From positions 1-51,758 of the forward strand of contig CABUPJ010000023.1 in the NCBI GenBank assembly GCA_902493335.1: a stretch of 51,758 nt of DNA, written 5' to 3'. Below, one piece after another: positions 1-8,643 of this stretch. The notes under the pieces were generated by a model, which saw only the letters and a list, made by a program, of their open reading frames with translations, was not told where the DNA came from and ran no database searches. This DNA is from an uncultured Porphyromonadaceae bacterium (GTDB taxonomy: Bacteria; Bacteroidota; Bacteroidia; Bacteroidales; Muribaculaceae). The translations under genes were made by a program, and so were the position numbers. Position 1 is the first letter of the stretch. Every line of letters starts with the position of its first letter.

Positions 1-190
1 ACGGCTGAAGCCGTAGTTCCATACGGCGGCAAGCCGCCGACACAAGGACAAATTTGATAGCTCGGCCTTGAGGAGGAGAGTGAGGCCGCACTTTAATAGC
101 TTTGGTCACGGTATATTGGCTGCGAGGGCCGAAGTCCTCGCTCCATACGGCGGCAGGCCGCCGGCACGAAGACAGGTTTGATTGCTCGCT
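1..190. repeat. Two tandem copies of a double-hairpin palindromic repeat
   Basis: Copy A starts with stem ACGGC/GCCGT (1-5, 10-14) around a TGAA loop, then a GTTCCATA spacer, then stem CGGCGGC/GCCGCCG (24-30, 33-39) and ACAC. Copy B has stem GCGAGGGC/GTCCTCGC (122-129, 134-141) around CGAA, a CTCCATA spacer and the same second hairpin (148-163). About 46 bases (19-64 and 143-188) are near-identical direct repeats 124 bases apart. A third, truncated unit lies at the right edge of the window. The arrangement resembles REP-type intergenic elements. No transposase is present here. The rest of 1-290 has no gene that I can support. Confidence 0.7.
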
Positions 191-238
191 GCGAGATCGC
201 TCCTTGCAACGTTAATGCTGCTGTGGGGCGAAAAGGAA

Positions 239-265
239 GCGGGCGGCCCGAATCGGGTCGCCCGC
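239..265 (-). terminator. Hairpin terminator of the amidase operon
   Basis: A GC-rich inverted repeat with 12-base arms and one mismatch, tip TTC or similar, lies 26 bases beyond the stop of the leftward gene. On the minus strand it is followed by a short pyrimidine run (TTCCTTTT). It fits an intrinsic terminator of the leftward transcript. Confidence 0.7.
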
Positions 266-290
266 TTTTGTAGTGGTATTGTCGCCTGAA

Positions 291-3200
291 TTATTTCACG
301 ACAACTTTTGTCGCTTTGTCACCCCGGACTTTGATGTAGACGCCCGGTGTAAGGTTTTCAGCCGGTACGGCCACACCTGACAGGTTGTAATATCTGACAG
401 GAGCTTCGGTGGCGTTGTCGATAGCGATGTCGTCGACAGCCGATGAGCCTTTAAGGATATAAGAGGCTGCGGCAGGTGTTGTGACGAGGGGATCTGTGTC
501 GACAAGAGCATAGGCGTGGTAGCCGTTGAGTGAACGCGAGAACATGTGGAGGTTGCCTGCGTAGTCGAAACGCATGGTCGACCAGTTGTTGTTTTCGGTC
601 GGAATCTCATATTTGAGGGTGAACGAGGGTGTGTTTTCTTCCCAGTTCACGCTGCAGATGAGGATTCGTTTAGGCTCGGCGACAGCTGCGGTCTTGCCGT
701 CGGCTGTGATGGCGAAGCCAGAGTTGCAGGCGTTCATGCCTACGAGTTCAGAAGAACGGTAGAGGACGTTGTCGTCAACGATGTAAGCGAAGCCGGGCAC
801 AGACTCTGTGTTGTTGCCTTCGCTGCGTACCTGTGACACGAATATACCGTCGCCATAAGCCACAACGTCGACATTGGTGTTTGCCAGCATGCCGCCGTGA
901 CCGATCTGCTCGGGTGCTTCGGTGATCTGCCATGCCGAACCGATGTTGTATCTTACGATAGTGTTTGTCGTGCCTGCATGGTCTTCAGAGAATGCATATA
1001 ATTTAGTGTCGTCGCCTTTGCCGACAAATGCGAAGCCAGAGTGGCCGCCGCCGAGGTTGACGTCATTGTAGATGAATGCGCCTGTGCCTGTCATAGTGCC
1101 GGCATAGAGAGTGAACGGTTCGGCTGTGACGTCAAGAGGATCTATGGCCACGATGCCGGCAGCGTCGTCACCCCAAGAGGCTACGACTGCCTTGCCGTCG
1201 CGCTGGTCGCCGCGGAAGGGGTTATAGATGTTGGTTGTCGAAGCGTTGAAGACAGCGTGAGACTTGTGGATGCGGTCGGCAACTTTTTCGCCTGCCGGGT
1301 TATAGATATCCATACCGTTGTTAGCGCCATGGGCGATGAGTGTGTAACCGAAAGCCTTGGTCGAGGGATCGGTGAAGGCTATGGCCGAACCACCGACGGC
1401 GAGACCGTTGGGTTCGCTGAAGTATTCGCCGGCAGCAGTCGACGGATTGCCATGGACGCGGATGCTCCAGTTGTAATCTTTGGTTGCGTCAAGGGCATCG
1501 CCGGGAAGGACAAACGAGTTCTCACCTTTGGCGAGACCTGTTAGAGGCACAACGATTTCGTCGCCGCCGTCAACGGGAACGGCCACGAATTCTGCCGCGG
1601 GAACATCAGCGGTGAGAGAGTAGCTGATGGCGAATGACTCACCCTCGGCTTTCTCGCTCGAAAGCGCGTAAGCATATTCTTTGCGGGCCACTACGTCGGG
1701 AACGATTTCGGGGGCCGTGGTGAAGCGGCTGACCTTGTTGCCGCGGAGGAGGTAGAGCTCGATGTCGGCACCTGCGATTTCGTCGGCATCGTTCTTCTTG
1801 ACGATGACACGTCCGGCAGCGCTGACATTGCCTGCGATAGCGCCTTCGAGGGTCGTGTTGACAGTCGTGACGTCGGCAGTCTTGAGAAGACCGTCGGTGA
1901 TATTGATGAGGCGGATGCCTGTGCAGGCCGATTCAGCGTTCATGTCGGGAGCGACAAGATATGTCGTGCCGTTATATTTGAAGAATGATGTGCCTGCGGC
2001 GGCAGCGGGAAGGACGTCGGTCGAGAGGGCGTCGTCGCGCCAGTGCTGAGAGACAGAGTTGTCACCGCCGTTGTTGTTGACTTCACCGATGATAATCTGC
2101 TGAAGGAAATATTTCGGGGTGTTGGCGATGAAGCAGCGTTCTTTGATGGGCGAATAGAGATAGGTGATGTTGTCACCGATAAGTTTCTGGTCCATATACT
2201 TGCTGACGTCAGCACGGCTGCGGATGTCTTCGCTGACTTTCTGACCGCCGATGATGGTGAAGAGGTTGAAGCCGTAAGCGGTGCCTGCTGATGTGCGTCC
2301 GCCGACAATGAGCTCGCCCTCGTCGAATGTGCCGTCATAAGCCATGGCATAGCCCATTATCGCGCTATACCAGTTGCCTGAAAGCTGAGAAGTAAACCAA
2401 AGTTCGGGATTGCCCACAGGCACGCCGTTTTCGTCATTGTGCCAGTAATATATGTTCGAATCACCGCGAGTTTCGCCCGCACCGACATTTGAAGCGCTGA
2501 AGTGGCACAATTCGAGATTGTGGCCGATCAGCACACCGTCGGCTGTGACTGCTATATCATAGAGAGGACTGTGTGTGCCCTCGCAGCCTTCGATTGACGG
2601 ACGTGCGATGACTTCGAATGTCCCGGCGTCGAGAACGAGCACGACGGGGGCGTTCTCAGCATTCATCGCAAGAACATAGATGCGGTCTTTGTATGAGATG
2701 AAACGACGTATCGTAGCGCCCTCGAGCTCGGCGATTTCCTTGTCGACGACAGCCTGACGGAACTCGATGTTGTCGGGAGCGACAAACTCGGTATCTTTCA
2801 GCGGGTCGGGATATGTCTCGTAGTTTTCTGTCGGGGGAACGTAATTGACGCTTTCGAGGAATACTTTGGGATAAGCCACAGAAGCGGCCTCGACGGTGAC
2901 TTCGGTCGGCTCGCCTTCATATTCGTCGGCAAAGCAGGCGACGGTATATGTGCCGGGCTCGACATTGTTGAAGACAAAGGCGCCGTTATACTGGTTGTCG
3001 GTCGTGTATGTGGCCACAATCTCGCCGTTGCCGTCGAGCAGCTGCACTGTGACGCCGTTGAGAGGTTTATAGACGTCGTCGCTTGTCGGAATGGCCGCAT
3101 AGTCTTTGTCGACGAATTTCTCGTGCATGTCGCGGACGATACCGTAGATCGTACCGGTCTTTTCCTTCTCGATGCCGAAATAGTCGGCGATGCCGTGAGC

Positions 3201-4130
3201 GTAGCCGTAACCTTCGACGTAATCGACGTCAAAGTTCATGTGACGGAGAGCCGAGGGTGCGTAGGTATGGAAATAGCCTTCAGAGAGGAAGCCGGGTGTA
3301 CCGTGTTTGAGGACGCCCAGATAGCCTTTGTAGCCCATGAAATAGCTGCTGCCGTTATAGAAATTCAGGTCGCCGCGGATGTTGGTTTTGGCTGCCGAAT
3401 AGCTTGTCCATGTCTCGTGTTTGTCACCCAGATGATAGGGCCAGCATTTTTGAGCTATCTCGATACACTGGTTCTGGAACTCGAGGGTCACACCGTTTTC
3501 TTCTTTAGGTGTGTCATAACCGCGATAGAGGAACAGAGCGTGGTTGGTGTTTGACCACAGACCGGTGCTGTTGGCGTTTGAGTGGATCGATATGAAGAGG
3601 TCGAAGTTGTTGATTTCCACTTCTTCGGCGATTTCAGAGATGTTGCGGTTATAAAGCGTCATCTGAGGCAGATAAGAATTCCAGCGGTCGATCTCAGCCT
3701 TCTCGGCCTCGGTGCACTCGTCATACTGACGGCCGTTGAGAATGTTCTTTATCAGATTGTTGAGCTGATTGGAGGTATAGTTATACTCAAGATAGGGACC
3801 GCATTTGACGTGGCTCATCACGATATTGTTGCTCATATCGCGGGCTGCGCCAATCTGATGGCGTTCGCCGGTCTGATTGAGGGTCGGATCGAACTTCAGA
3901 CCCATCTGGCGCAGTTTTTCAAGGACGCCGAAACCTTTGCGCAGGTTGGTGTTACTTTCATAGAAAGCCGTGGTATCAGTACCCTGCACTTTGTAAGGAT
4001 CATGACCTATGACAGCCATGAAGCGGTCGCCGCCGGTCCATGAACCGTGACCGGGGTTGATATATACTCGCAGTTCGTCAGCTGTTTTTGCCGATCCGGC
4101 GAGAGCGGCCAGCGAAAAAGCCGCCGCCAA
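291..4130 (-). CDS. Secreted N-acetylmuramoyl-L-alanine amidase-like (amidase_3) multidomain protein, signal peptide broken at codon 2
   Basis: The N-terminal 300 residues look like an amidase_3 zinc hydrolase that would cut the MurNAc-L-Ala bond of peptidoglycan. The expected residues are visible: His in NPGHG (28), Glu in FYESN (58), His in SIHSNANS (183) and Glu in FLSEGYF (284). A carboxypeptidase-regulatory/Ig-like module (about 325-430) follows, then a long repetitive part that may be a propeller. The C-terminal tail has YYNLSG...GVYIKVRGDKATK, a Bacteroidota sorting-type signal. The coordinates given start at a TTG. In the same frame, ATG (4143-4145) is followed at once by TAA (4140-4142) and then AAA ATC TTA TTG. 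With AAA in place of TAA the product would start MKKILLAAAFSLAALAGSA, a perfect signal peptide. It is either a one-base nonsense allele, a weak TTG start lacking the basic n-region, or a sequencing error. The upstream PD40 gene ends 8 bases before that ATG, so the two are probably co-transcribed. Confidence 0.75.
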   Translation of the reverse strand: MAAAFSLAALAGSAKTADELRVYINPGHGSWTGGDRFMAVIGHDPYKVQGTDTTAFYESNTNLRKGFGVLEKLRQMGLKFDPTLNQTGERHQIGAARDMSNNIVMSHVKCGPYLEYNYTSNQLNNLIKNILNGRQYDECTEAEKAEIDRWNSYLPQMTLYNRNISEIAEEVEINNFDLFISIHSNANSTGLWSNTNHALFLYRGYDTPKEENGVTLEFQNQCIEIAQKCWPYHLGDKHETWTSYSAAKTNIRGDLNFYNGSSYFMGYKGYLGVLKHGTPGFLSEGYFHTYAPSALRHMNFDVDYVEGYGYAHGIADYFGIEKEKTGTIYGIVRDMHEKFVDKDYAAIPTSDDVYKPLNGVTVQLLDGNGEIVATYTTDNQYNGAFVFNNVEPGTYTVACFADEYEGEPTEVTVEAASVAYPKVFLESVNYVPPTENYETYPDPLKDTEFVAPDNIEFRQAVVDKEIAELEGATIRRFISYKDRIYVLAMNAENAPVVLVLDAGTFEVIARPSIEGCEGTHSPLYDIAVTADGVLIGHNLELCHFSASNVGAGETRGDSNIYYWHNDENGVPVGNPELWFTSQLSGNWYSAIMGYAMAYDGTFDEGELIVGGRTSAGTAYGFNLFTIIGGQKVSEDIRSRADVSKYMDQKLIGDNITYLYSPIKERCFIANTPKYFLQQIIIGEVNNNGGDNSVSQHWRDDALSTDVLPAAAAGTSFFKYNGTTYLVAPDMNAESACTGIRLINITDGLLKTADVTTVNTTLEGAIAGNVSAAGRVIVKKNDADEIAGADIELYLLRGNKVSRFTTAPEIVPDVVARKEYAYALSSEKAEGESFAISYSLTADVPAAEFVAVPVDGGDEIVVPLTGLAKGENSFVLPGDALDATKDYNWSIRVHGNPSTAAGEYFSEPNGLAVGGSAIAFTDPSTKAFGYTLIAHGANNGMDIYNPAGEKVADRIHKSHAVFNASTTNIYNPFRGDQRDGKAVVASWGDDAAGIVAIDPLDVTAEPFTLYAGTMTGTGAFIYNDVNLGGGHSGFAFVGKGDDTKLYAFSEDHAGTTNTIVRYNIGSAWQITEAPEQIGHGGMLANTNVDVVAYGDGIFVSQVRSEGNNTESVPGFAYIVDDNVLYRSSELVGMNACNSGFAITADGKTAAVAEPKRILICSVNWEENTPSFTLKYEIPTENNNWSTMRFDYAGNLHMFSRSLNGYHAYALVDTDPLVTTPAAASYILKGSSAVDDIAIDNATEAPVRYYNLSGVAVPAENLTPGVYIKVRGDKATKVVVK

Positions 4131-4153
4131 TAAGATTTTTTACATTATAAGGC

Positions 4154-5062
4154 TTATTTAAGGTTGATCAAATAAAGAAGACCTTTCTCGGTCGTAAATG
4201 AAATATGTTTGCCGTCAGCGCTTGCCGAAGGATATGCGGCTATGACACTGTCGTCGGTCAGAGCCTTGCGGTTGCCCTCGAGATCGGCGACGACAATATT
4301 CGATGCGACGATGACTTCACCGTTGTCTGTGTCGTTCATGCCGACAACCGTATTGTTGTCAAGCCACTTGGCAGCACGGATGCCGCCAAGCTGCGCGATA
4401 TTTCTGCCCTCGGTGTCGCAGACAAAACATCCGCTGCCGGTCAGATAATAAAGAATCTTCTTTCCGTCGGGGCTAATAGAAGGCCAGATATAGCTGCCGC
4501 GGCCCATCGGGTCGAGAACTGTCGTGCGGCCGTCTTTTGTATATGTCAGATGTCCGTAGTCGATAGAAGCTACCGGAGCGACGGCCACACGGGCCGCGCG
4601 GCCTACGGCATGAGCCTTGGCCACACCGTCAGAAACAGCAGAGACAACGTTGCCGCTGACAGTCACACCGTCGTTAAGATGGCGTGTGGGCGCCACAAGC
4701 TGTGTCACAGCCTTGCTCGCAAGATTGATGTTGACGAGGCTCGAGCGACGCAGTTTGTCTTTTCCGGTAACGATGTTACGAAAAACAATATTGGCACCGT
4801 CGGGCGAAATCGTAACATTTCTGACGGTGCCATCAACCTGATATTTCACAGGGGCAGAACCGTCTAATGAGATTTTTGTAAGTCCTTGATGTCCGGCATC
4901 GGAGATGACAATGAAACTGCCGTCAGGACTCACCGTCGACGACATTGCCGCCGAACCGGCCGGCAAGGCAATTTCTTCAATGGTAGCGACTTGTGGCAAC
5001 TCAGCCTTTACAAGCACCGCTGATGCAAGTAAAGCGACCGAAATAACAAGTTTTTTCATCAT
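4154..5062 (-). CDS. Secreted PD40/TolB-like beta-propeller protein
   Basis: The 302-residue product has a signal peptide (MKKLVISVALLASAVLVKA, then ELPQ). It carries at least four PD40-type motifs of the form S-x-SPDG-x-x-I: near residues 43, 83, 194 and 278 (the last is SASADGKHISF). These repeats form WD40-like propellers in periplasmic proteins such as TolB, but this protein is shorter than TolB and lacks its N-terminal domain, so it is not called tolB. Its role is unknown. It is the first gene of a two-gene unit with the amidase-like protein, which suggests an envelope function. The start could be either of two adjacent ATGs (5062 or 5059). Confidence 0.75.
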   Translation of the reverse strand: MMKKLVISVALLASAVLVKAELPQVATIEEIALPAGSAAMSSTVSPDGSFIVISDAGHQGLTKISLDGSAPVKYQVDGTVRNVTISPDGANIVFRNIVTGKDKLRRSSLVNINLASKAVTQLVAPTRHLNDGVTVSGNVVSAVSDGVAKAHAVGRAARVAVAPVASIDYGHLTYTKDGRTTVLDPMGRGSYIWPSISPDGKKILYYLTGSGCFVCDTEGRNIAQLGGIRAAKWLDNNTVVGMNDTDNGEVIVASNIVVADLEGNRKALTDDSVIAAYPSASADGKHISFTTEKGLLYLINLK

Positions 5063-5129
5063 AAAAAGTTTTAAGGTAATAAAATAGTTTGACTTTTAAA
5101 ACATCCGGATCTCTATCCGAAATTTCCCA

Positions 5130-5161
5130 TAAATTTACATATTATTTTCAGACAAACCAAA
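5130..5161 (-). promoter_or_regulatory. Putative Bacteroidota promoter of the PD40-amidase operon
   Basis: On the minus strand TTTG (5158-5161) is followed after 20 bases by TAAATTTA (5130-5137), one mismatch from the TAnnTTTG -7 consensus. The predicted start of transcription gives a leader of about 60 bases. A small CGGAT-CTCT-ATCCG hairpin (about 5106-5119) would lie near the 5' end of that leader. Confidence 0.45.
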
Positions 5162-5261
5162 AAAATATTGTTATCTATTAAAAATATTTAACAAAGCAAG
5201 CAGCGGACGGCTGTTTGGCCCGGACAGACTGACAGCGTATCAACCATATACAAAAAAATAA

Positions 5262-5288
5262 CGAGCGGCCCATAAATCGGACCGCCCG
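5262..5288 (-). terminator. Intrinsic terminator of the chitobiase-like-domain gene
   Basis: The stem CGAGCGGCCC/GGACCGCCCG (5262-5271, 5279-5288) has a 7-base loop and includes G.U pairs. On the minus strand it is followed by TTATTTTTTT (5251-5260). It lies 37 bases past the stop of the leftward gene. Confidence 0.85.
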
Positions 5289-5325
5289 CATTTTTTTACA
5301 GATATTTGTGTATTCGATAATTCGA

Positions 5326-6897
5326 TTATTTTACGAGAACTTTGGTTGCCTTGTTGCCCTGACGACGGATGTAGAGACCGTTTTCGGGATTGGCTACGCG
5401 CACGCCCTGGAGGTTGTAGTATTCGACGGGAGCGTTTTCGTCTTCAACAACGATGTTGCTTACGCCACCGACTTTCTTGTCTGAGAAGACATAAACCTGG
5501 TCGTAGTAATAGCTTGCTGAAGAGGCCGAGGGGTTGTTGTTGAACTTAAGTTCGTTGACTTTGGCATCGCCGCAGCGCCATGCGCTGTAACCGCCTGTGA
5601 AGTCGCAGATTTTGTATTCACCGGGCTGGCCTTCGATGAGGCGGGGGTTGCCTGCAGCACTGTAGAGACGGCCACCAGAGATAACGATGTCTGTCATGTA
5701 AAGATTGTCGTCATCGAGGAAGAAGTCGAACTGACCGCCGTGACCTTCGTGAGGAGCGGCACGGAATTCAACTACGAAACCGAATGTGCCGGCACGTTCG
5801 AGAACGTTGTTGGCGTTGCCCTTAAGACCGAGAATCATGTTACCGCCTTCTTCGTTGACAAGCTCGATGTCAGGTGTCTGGATACGAGAGCTGCCATACC
5901 AGCCGGCAACCTCATAGTTGTCACCATGATTATAGTAAAGGAAACCGTTGCAACCTGTGGGTACATCACCTTCGGTCTCGCCGAATGTCTGACCCTGCTC
6001 TGTGATAAGTGAAGGATAGTTTACGAAGTTGAATGTATACATCTCTGTGCCGGGAGCGACAACGAATACTTCGTGGCAAAGCTTGAAGCTGTCCTCCTTG
6101 CCTTCCTTGACAGCGATAGCCTTAACGACTGCGTCTTTGTCAAGACGGAAGGAAGCGGTGTATTTTGTAGAAGCCTTGGTAGGCTCTGTGCCGTCGATGG
6201 TGTAGTAGATCTCAGCACCTTCGGTGGCTGTTGTCAGCGTGATGTATTTGTCGGCGCTGAGGATGTGGGTCTTACCGGCGAAAGCGAGCTCGTCCTTGTA
6301 ACCGGGGTCAACGAAGAAGTCGGCTTCGATAACGGGAAGAGCTACCTGCTCGTCATTGGGCTGGCCTTCTGTAGTGATGTCGATATAGAATACGCGGCTT
6401 TCCTGTGTGGGAACGAGTGTCACAGAACCGTCGGCGTTGTGGGTGTACCACTGCTGAGTTGTACCTGCATCAGCTTCGAGAACAGCGCTCTCGTGAATTT
6501 TACCGGCCTGGCCCGAATCGGGGTTACGCTGGTTGCGCACGTGAATTTCTGTAATCTTCACGCCTTTGGCGGGTGTGAAAGTTATGGGGTTACCTGCGAA
6601 CCAACGGATAGCGCCCGAGGTAACATAAATTTCATTGGGTTTGCCGGCTTCGATAACTTCGCCTTTGATGCTGACATATTTGCTGGCAGCATACTGTTCG
6701 ATATACTGAGCGGGGTTTGTGTAAGTGTTACCTGTTCTCATTGACTGGAAGTAGAAACCGTTGGGAAGAACGATGTACTCGTTGGCTTCTCTGTCCCAGC
6801 CTTCCTTAACGCCGTTTTCAGCGATGAAGGCGGTAACCTCTGCACTTGCGGTTGCGGCCATAGCAATGGCGGCGGCAGAAAGTAAAATTTTCTTCAT
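5326..6897 (-). CDS. Secreted protein with a chitobiase C-terminal-like (CHB_HEX_C_1) domain and C-terminal sorting tail
   Basis: The 523-residue product starts with a clear signal peptide (MKKILLSAAAIAMAATASA). Residues about 210-275 contain EIYYTIDGTEPTKASTKYT and VVKAIAVKEG, the hallmark of the Ig-like C-terminal domain found in chitobiases and in many Bacteroidota surface proteins. The flanking regions look beta-rich, but I recognise no catalytic domain. The last 45 residues contain EYYNLQGVRV...NGLYIRRQGNKATK, similar to the tail of the amidase-like protein at 291-4130, so both are probably exported by the same route. Transcribed alone, with its own terminator. The substrate is unknown. 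Confidence 0.75.
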   Translation of the reverse strand: MKKILLSAAAIAMAATASAEVTAFIAENGVKEGWDREANEYIVLPNGFYFQSMRTGNTYTNPAQYIEQYAASKYVSIKGEVIEAGKPNEIYVTSGAIRWFAGNPITFTPAKGVKITEIHVRNQRNPDSGQAGKIHESAVLEADAGTTQQWYTHNADGSVTLVPTQESRVFYIDITTEGQPNDEQVALPVIEADFFVDPGYKDELAFAGKTHILSADKYITLTTATEGAEIYYTIDGTEPTKASTKYTASFRLDKDAVVKAIAVKEGKEDSFKLCHEVFVVAPGTEMYTFNFVNYPSLITEQGQTFGETEGDVPTGCNGFLYYNHGDNYEVAGWYGSSRIQTPDIELVNEEGGNMILGLKGNANNVLERAGTFGFVVEFRAAPHEGHGGQFDFFLDDDNLYMTDIVISGGRLYSAAGNPRLIEGQPGEYKICDFTGGYSAWRCGDAKVNELKFNNNPSASSASYYYDQVYVFSDKKVGGVSNIVVEDENAPVEYYNLQGVRVANPENGLYIRRQGNKATKVLVK

Positions 6898-7268
6898 AAG
6901 AGAAATAAATAGATTGTTAATAAAATTTAGTGATACTCTATATAATTAATTGCGTTGTCAAAAAACTAATGAAGCGGACAATCATGGCGAAAGGAGCCGC
7001 CGACATTATTTATATCTGACTTTATTTTACAAGCACAAAATAAACAAATATTTTTTAATCCACCAAATAATTACGAAATTATTTTATAAATTATCTCATA
7101 GTTGAGAAAACAGCCGACCAAACCGACTGCCTAAAACTAATTTCAGGGCTTGTTTTTATTAAAAGTCAAATAAAGGCTTATGCCACCTTCAGTATGAAAC
7201 ATGGCCGCACAATCGCACGGAAAATATTGGTTACAGGCGTATTAGCCCCGTCCAACAGGCATAATCTG
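6898..7268. other. AT-rich 371-base intergenic region
   Basis: This lies between the start of the 523-residue secreted-protein gene and the stop of the ROK regulator; both are leftward. It must hold the promoter of the former, but I could not find a convincing TTTG/TAnnTTTG pair. No supported small gene, RNA gene or hairpin terminator for the ROK gene was seen. Confidence 0.5.
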
Positions 7269-8495
7269 TCAATTATTGTCAAAAAGAATTTTGTTTCGTG
7301 CCGTCAGCGCCGCCCCCAATACGCCGGCCTTTTCGCCCAAACGGGAAACTATGATTTTAGAATCCTGACTGACGAGTTTCAGCGTATATTTCTGTACGGC
7401 CTGTTTTATCGGTCTGATCAGATAGTCTCCGGTCTCGGCCAATGTGCCTCCGATAATGACCAGTTCGGGATTGAATATGTTGATGAAACCTGCCAGCCAC
7501 TTTCCAAGTTTACCGGCAATGCTTTCGAGAACCTCGATACATAGCAGATCTTCTTCTTCGATAGCGGATATTATATCTGAAAGAGTGATGGCGTCAGCTC
7601 CCTCCTGACCGATCTTATCGGAGAGAATCGATTTTTTCCCGTCAAGCAGGCTCTGCACTACCCTACGCTTCAGCGCACCGCCGGACACCTCTGTCTCGAG
7701 ACATCCTTTTTTACCGCAATGACACATTATTTCATTATCGAATGCTGGGAAATGTCCGACCTCACCCGAATAACCCGACTTGCCTTTCACTATGTTGCCA
7801 TTGATGACCATTCCCATACCTAATCCCAGGCTCAAGTTAATAAAGAGGATGTTTTTTCCACCTTTGACCACCTTTCCGCTCAGACAGTCGCCATAGGTCA
7901 TAGCTCTTGTATCATTGTCAATGCAGACAGGCAGACCAAGCTTTTCGGCAAAGAGGTCATTCAAGGGCCTTTCTGACAACGGCAGCGTGCTATAACTGAA
8001 TCCAGTATCGGGATTGACACGTCCTGACAAAGCTATACAGCCATAATATATCTTGTCTTTTGGAACGGTTATCTCATTCATGAAATCCTTTATGATGTCA
8101 CAAATCTCATCAATAGCCTGATCAGAAGAAAAATCAGCCATAGCCAAAGGAAGCCCCATTTCAAGCGCGACAAACTCACCCATGAAATTGATTATTCCAA
8201 GATTCATATACGTTCTCTTCACGTCTACGCCGAAGAAATATCCCGAATCGGGATTAAAGCCATACAGCACAGGCCTGCGTCCCCAGTGGCCTTCGACTTT
8301 TCCGTGATCAGTCAGAAGCCCTCCCTCACACATCTCATTCACCACTTTGGTGACAGTAGGCGCGCTGAGGCCTAAATCCTTTGCCAGATCAGGGATTGTC
8401 GATGTGGAGTTGTTCACATAATAAGATATGATATTCTTCATGATAGAGGAGTTCTTGTATCCTTTTTCTATCTGAGTGATAAATGATGGCTTCAT
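7269..8495 (-). CDS. ROK-family transcriptional regulator
   Basis: The 408-residue product has an N-terminal winged-helix region (about 18-65, with IPDLAKDLGLSAPTVTKVV) followed by a ROK sugar-kinase fold (about 85-400). The ROK zinc site is intact: GEVGH (His248) and CHCGKKGCLE (Cys258, Cys260, Cys265). IDNDTRA (about 192-198) matches the region of the kinase catalytic Asp. NagC/Mlc-type members repress sugar catabolic genes and respond to a sugar or sugar phosphate. The longest frame begins at TTG 8519, which lies in the -7 box, so I use ATG 8495. The gene diverges from the CocE-type hydrolase and may control it; the effector is unknown. Confidence 0.85.
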   Translation of the reverse strand: MKPSFITQIEKGYKNSSIMKNIISYYVNNSTSTIPDLAKDLGLSAPTVTKVVNEMCEGGLLTDHGKVEGHWGRRPVLYGFNPDSGYFFGVDVKRTYMNLGIINFMGEFVALEMGLPLAMADFSSDQAIDEICDIIKDFMNEITVPKDKIYYGCIALSGRVNPDTGFSYSTLPLSERPLNDLFAEKLGLPVCIDNDTRAMTYGDCLSGKVVKGGKNILFINLSLGLGMGMVINGNIVKGKSGYSGEVGHFPAFDNEIMCHCGKKGCLETEVSGGALKRRVVQSLLDGKKSILSDKIGQEGADAITLSDIISAIEEEDLLCIEVLESIAGKLGKWLAGFINIFNPELVIIGGTLAETGDYLIRPIKQAVQKYTLKLVSQDSKIIVSRLGEKAGVLGAALTARNKILFDNN

Positions 8496-8516
8496 ATGAT
8501 TTTTTCCATTATTTTG

Positions 8517-8524
8517 CAAAGATA
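8517..8524 (-). promoter_or_regulatory. -7 element of the ROK regulator
   Basis: TATCTTTG on the minus strand matches TAnnTTTG and lies 21 bases before the chosen ATG. No clear TTTG was found at the usual -33 distance. Confidence 0.5.
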
Positions 8525-8604
8525 ATAAATTATAGGCACGGCAGATGCATCTTTAACAAACTTAATTTATTCCGTCAAATCTATCTCAACCGATTCTTAT
8601 TCGC

Positions 8605-8612
8605 TAAATTTG
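8605..8612 (+). promoter_or_regulatory. -7 element of the CocE/NonD hydrolase gene
   Basis: TAAATTTG matches the TAnnTTTG consensus, 31 bases before the ATG at 8644. No good -33 TTTG was found. Confidence 0.55.
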
Positions 8613-8643
8613 CAACCGACTGTATCTCTAAAAATACTATTAC

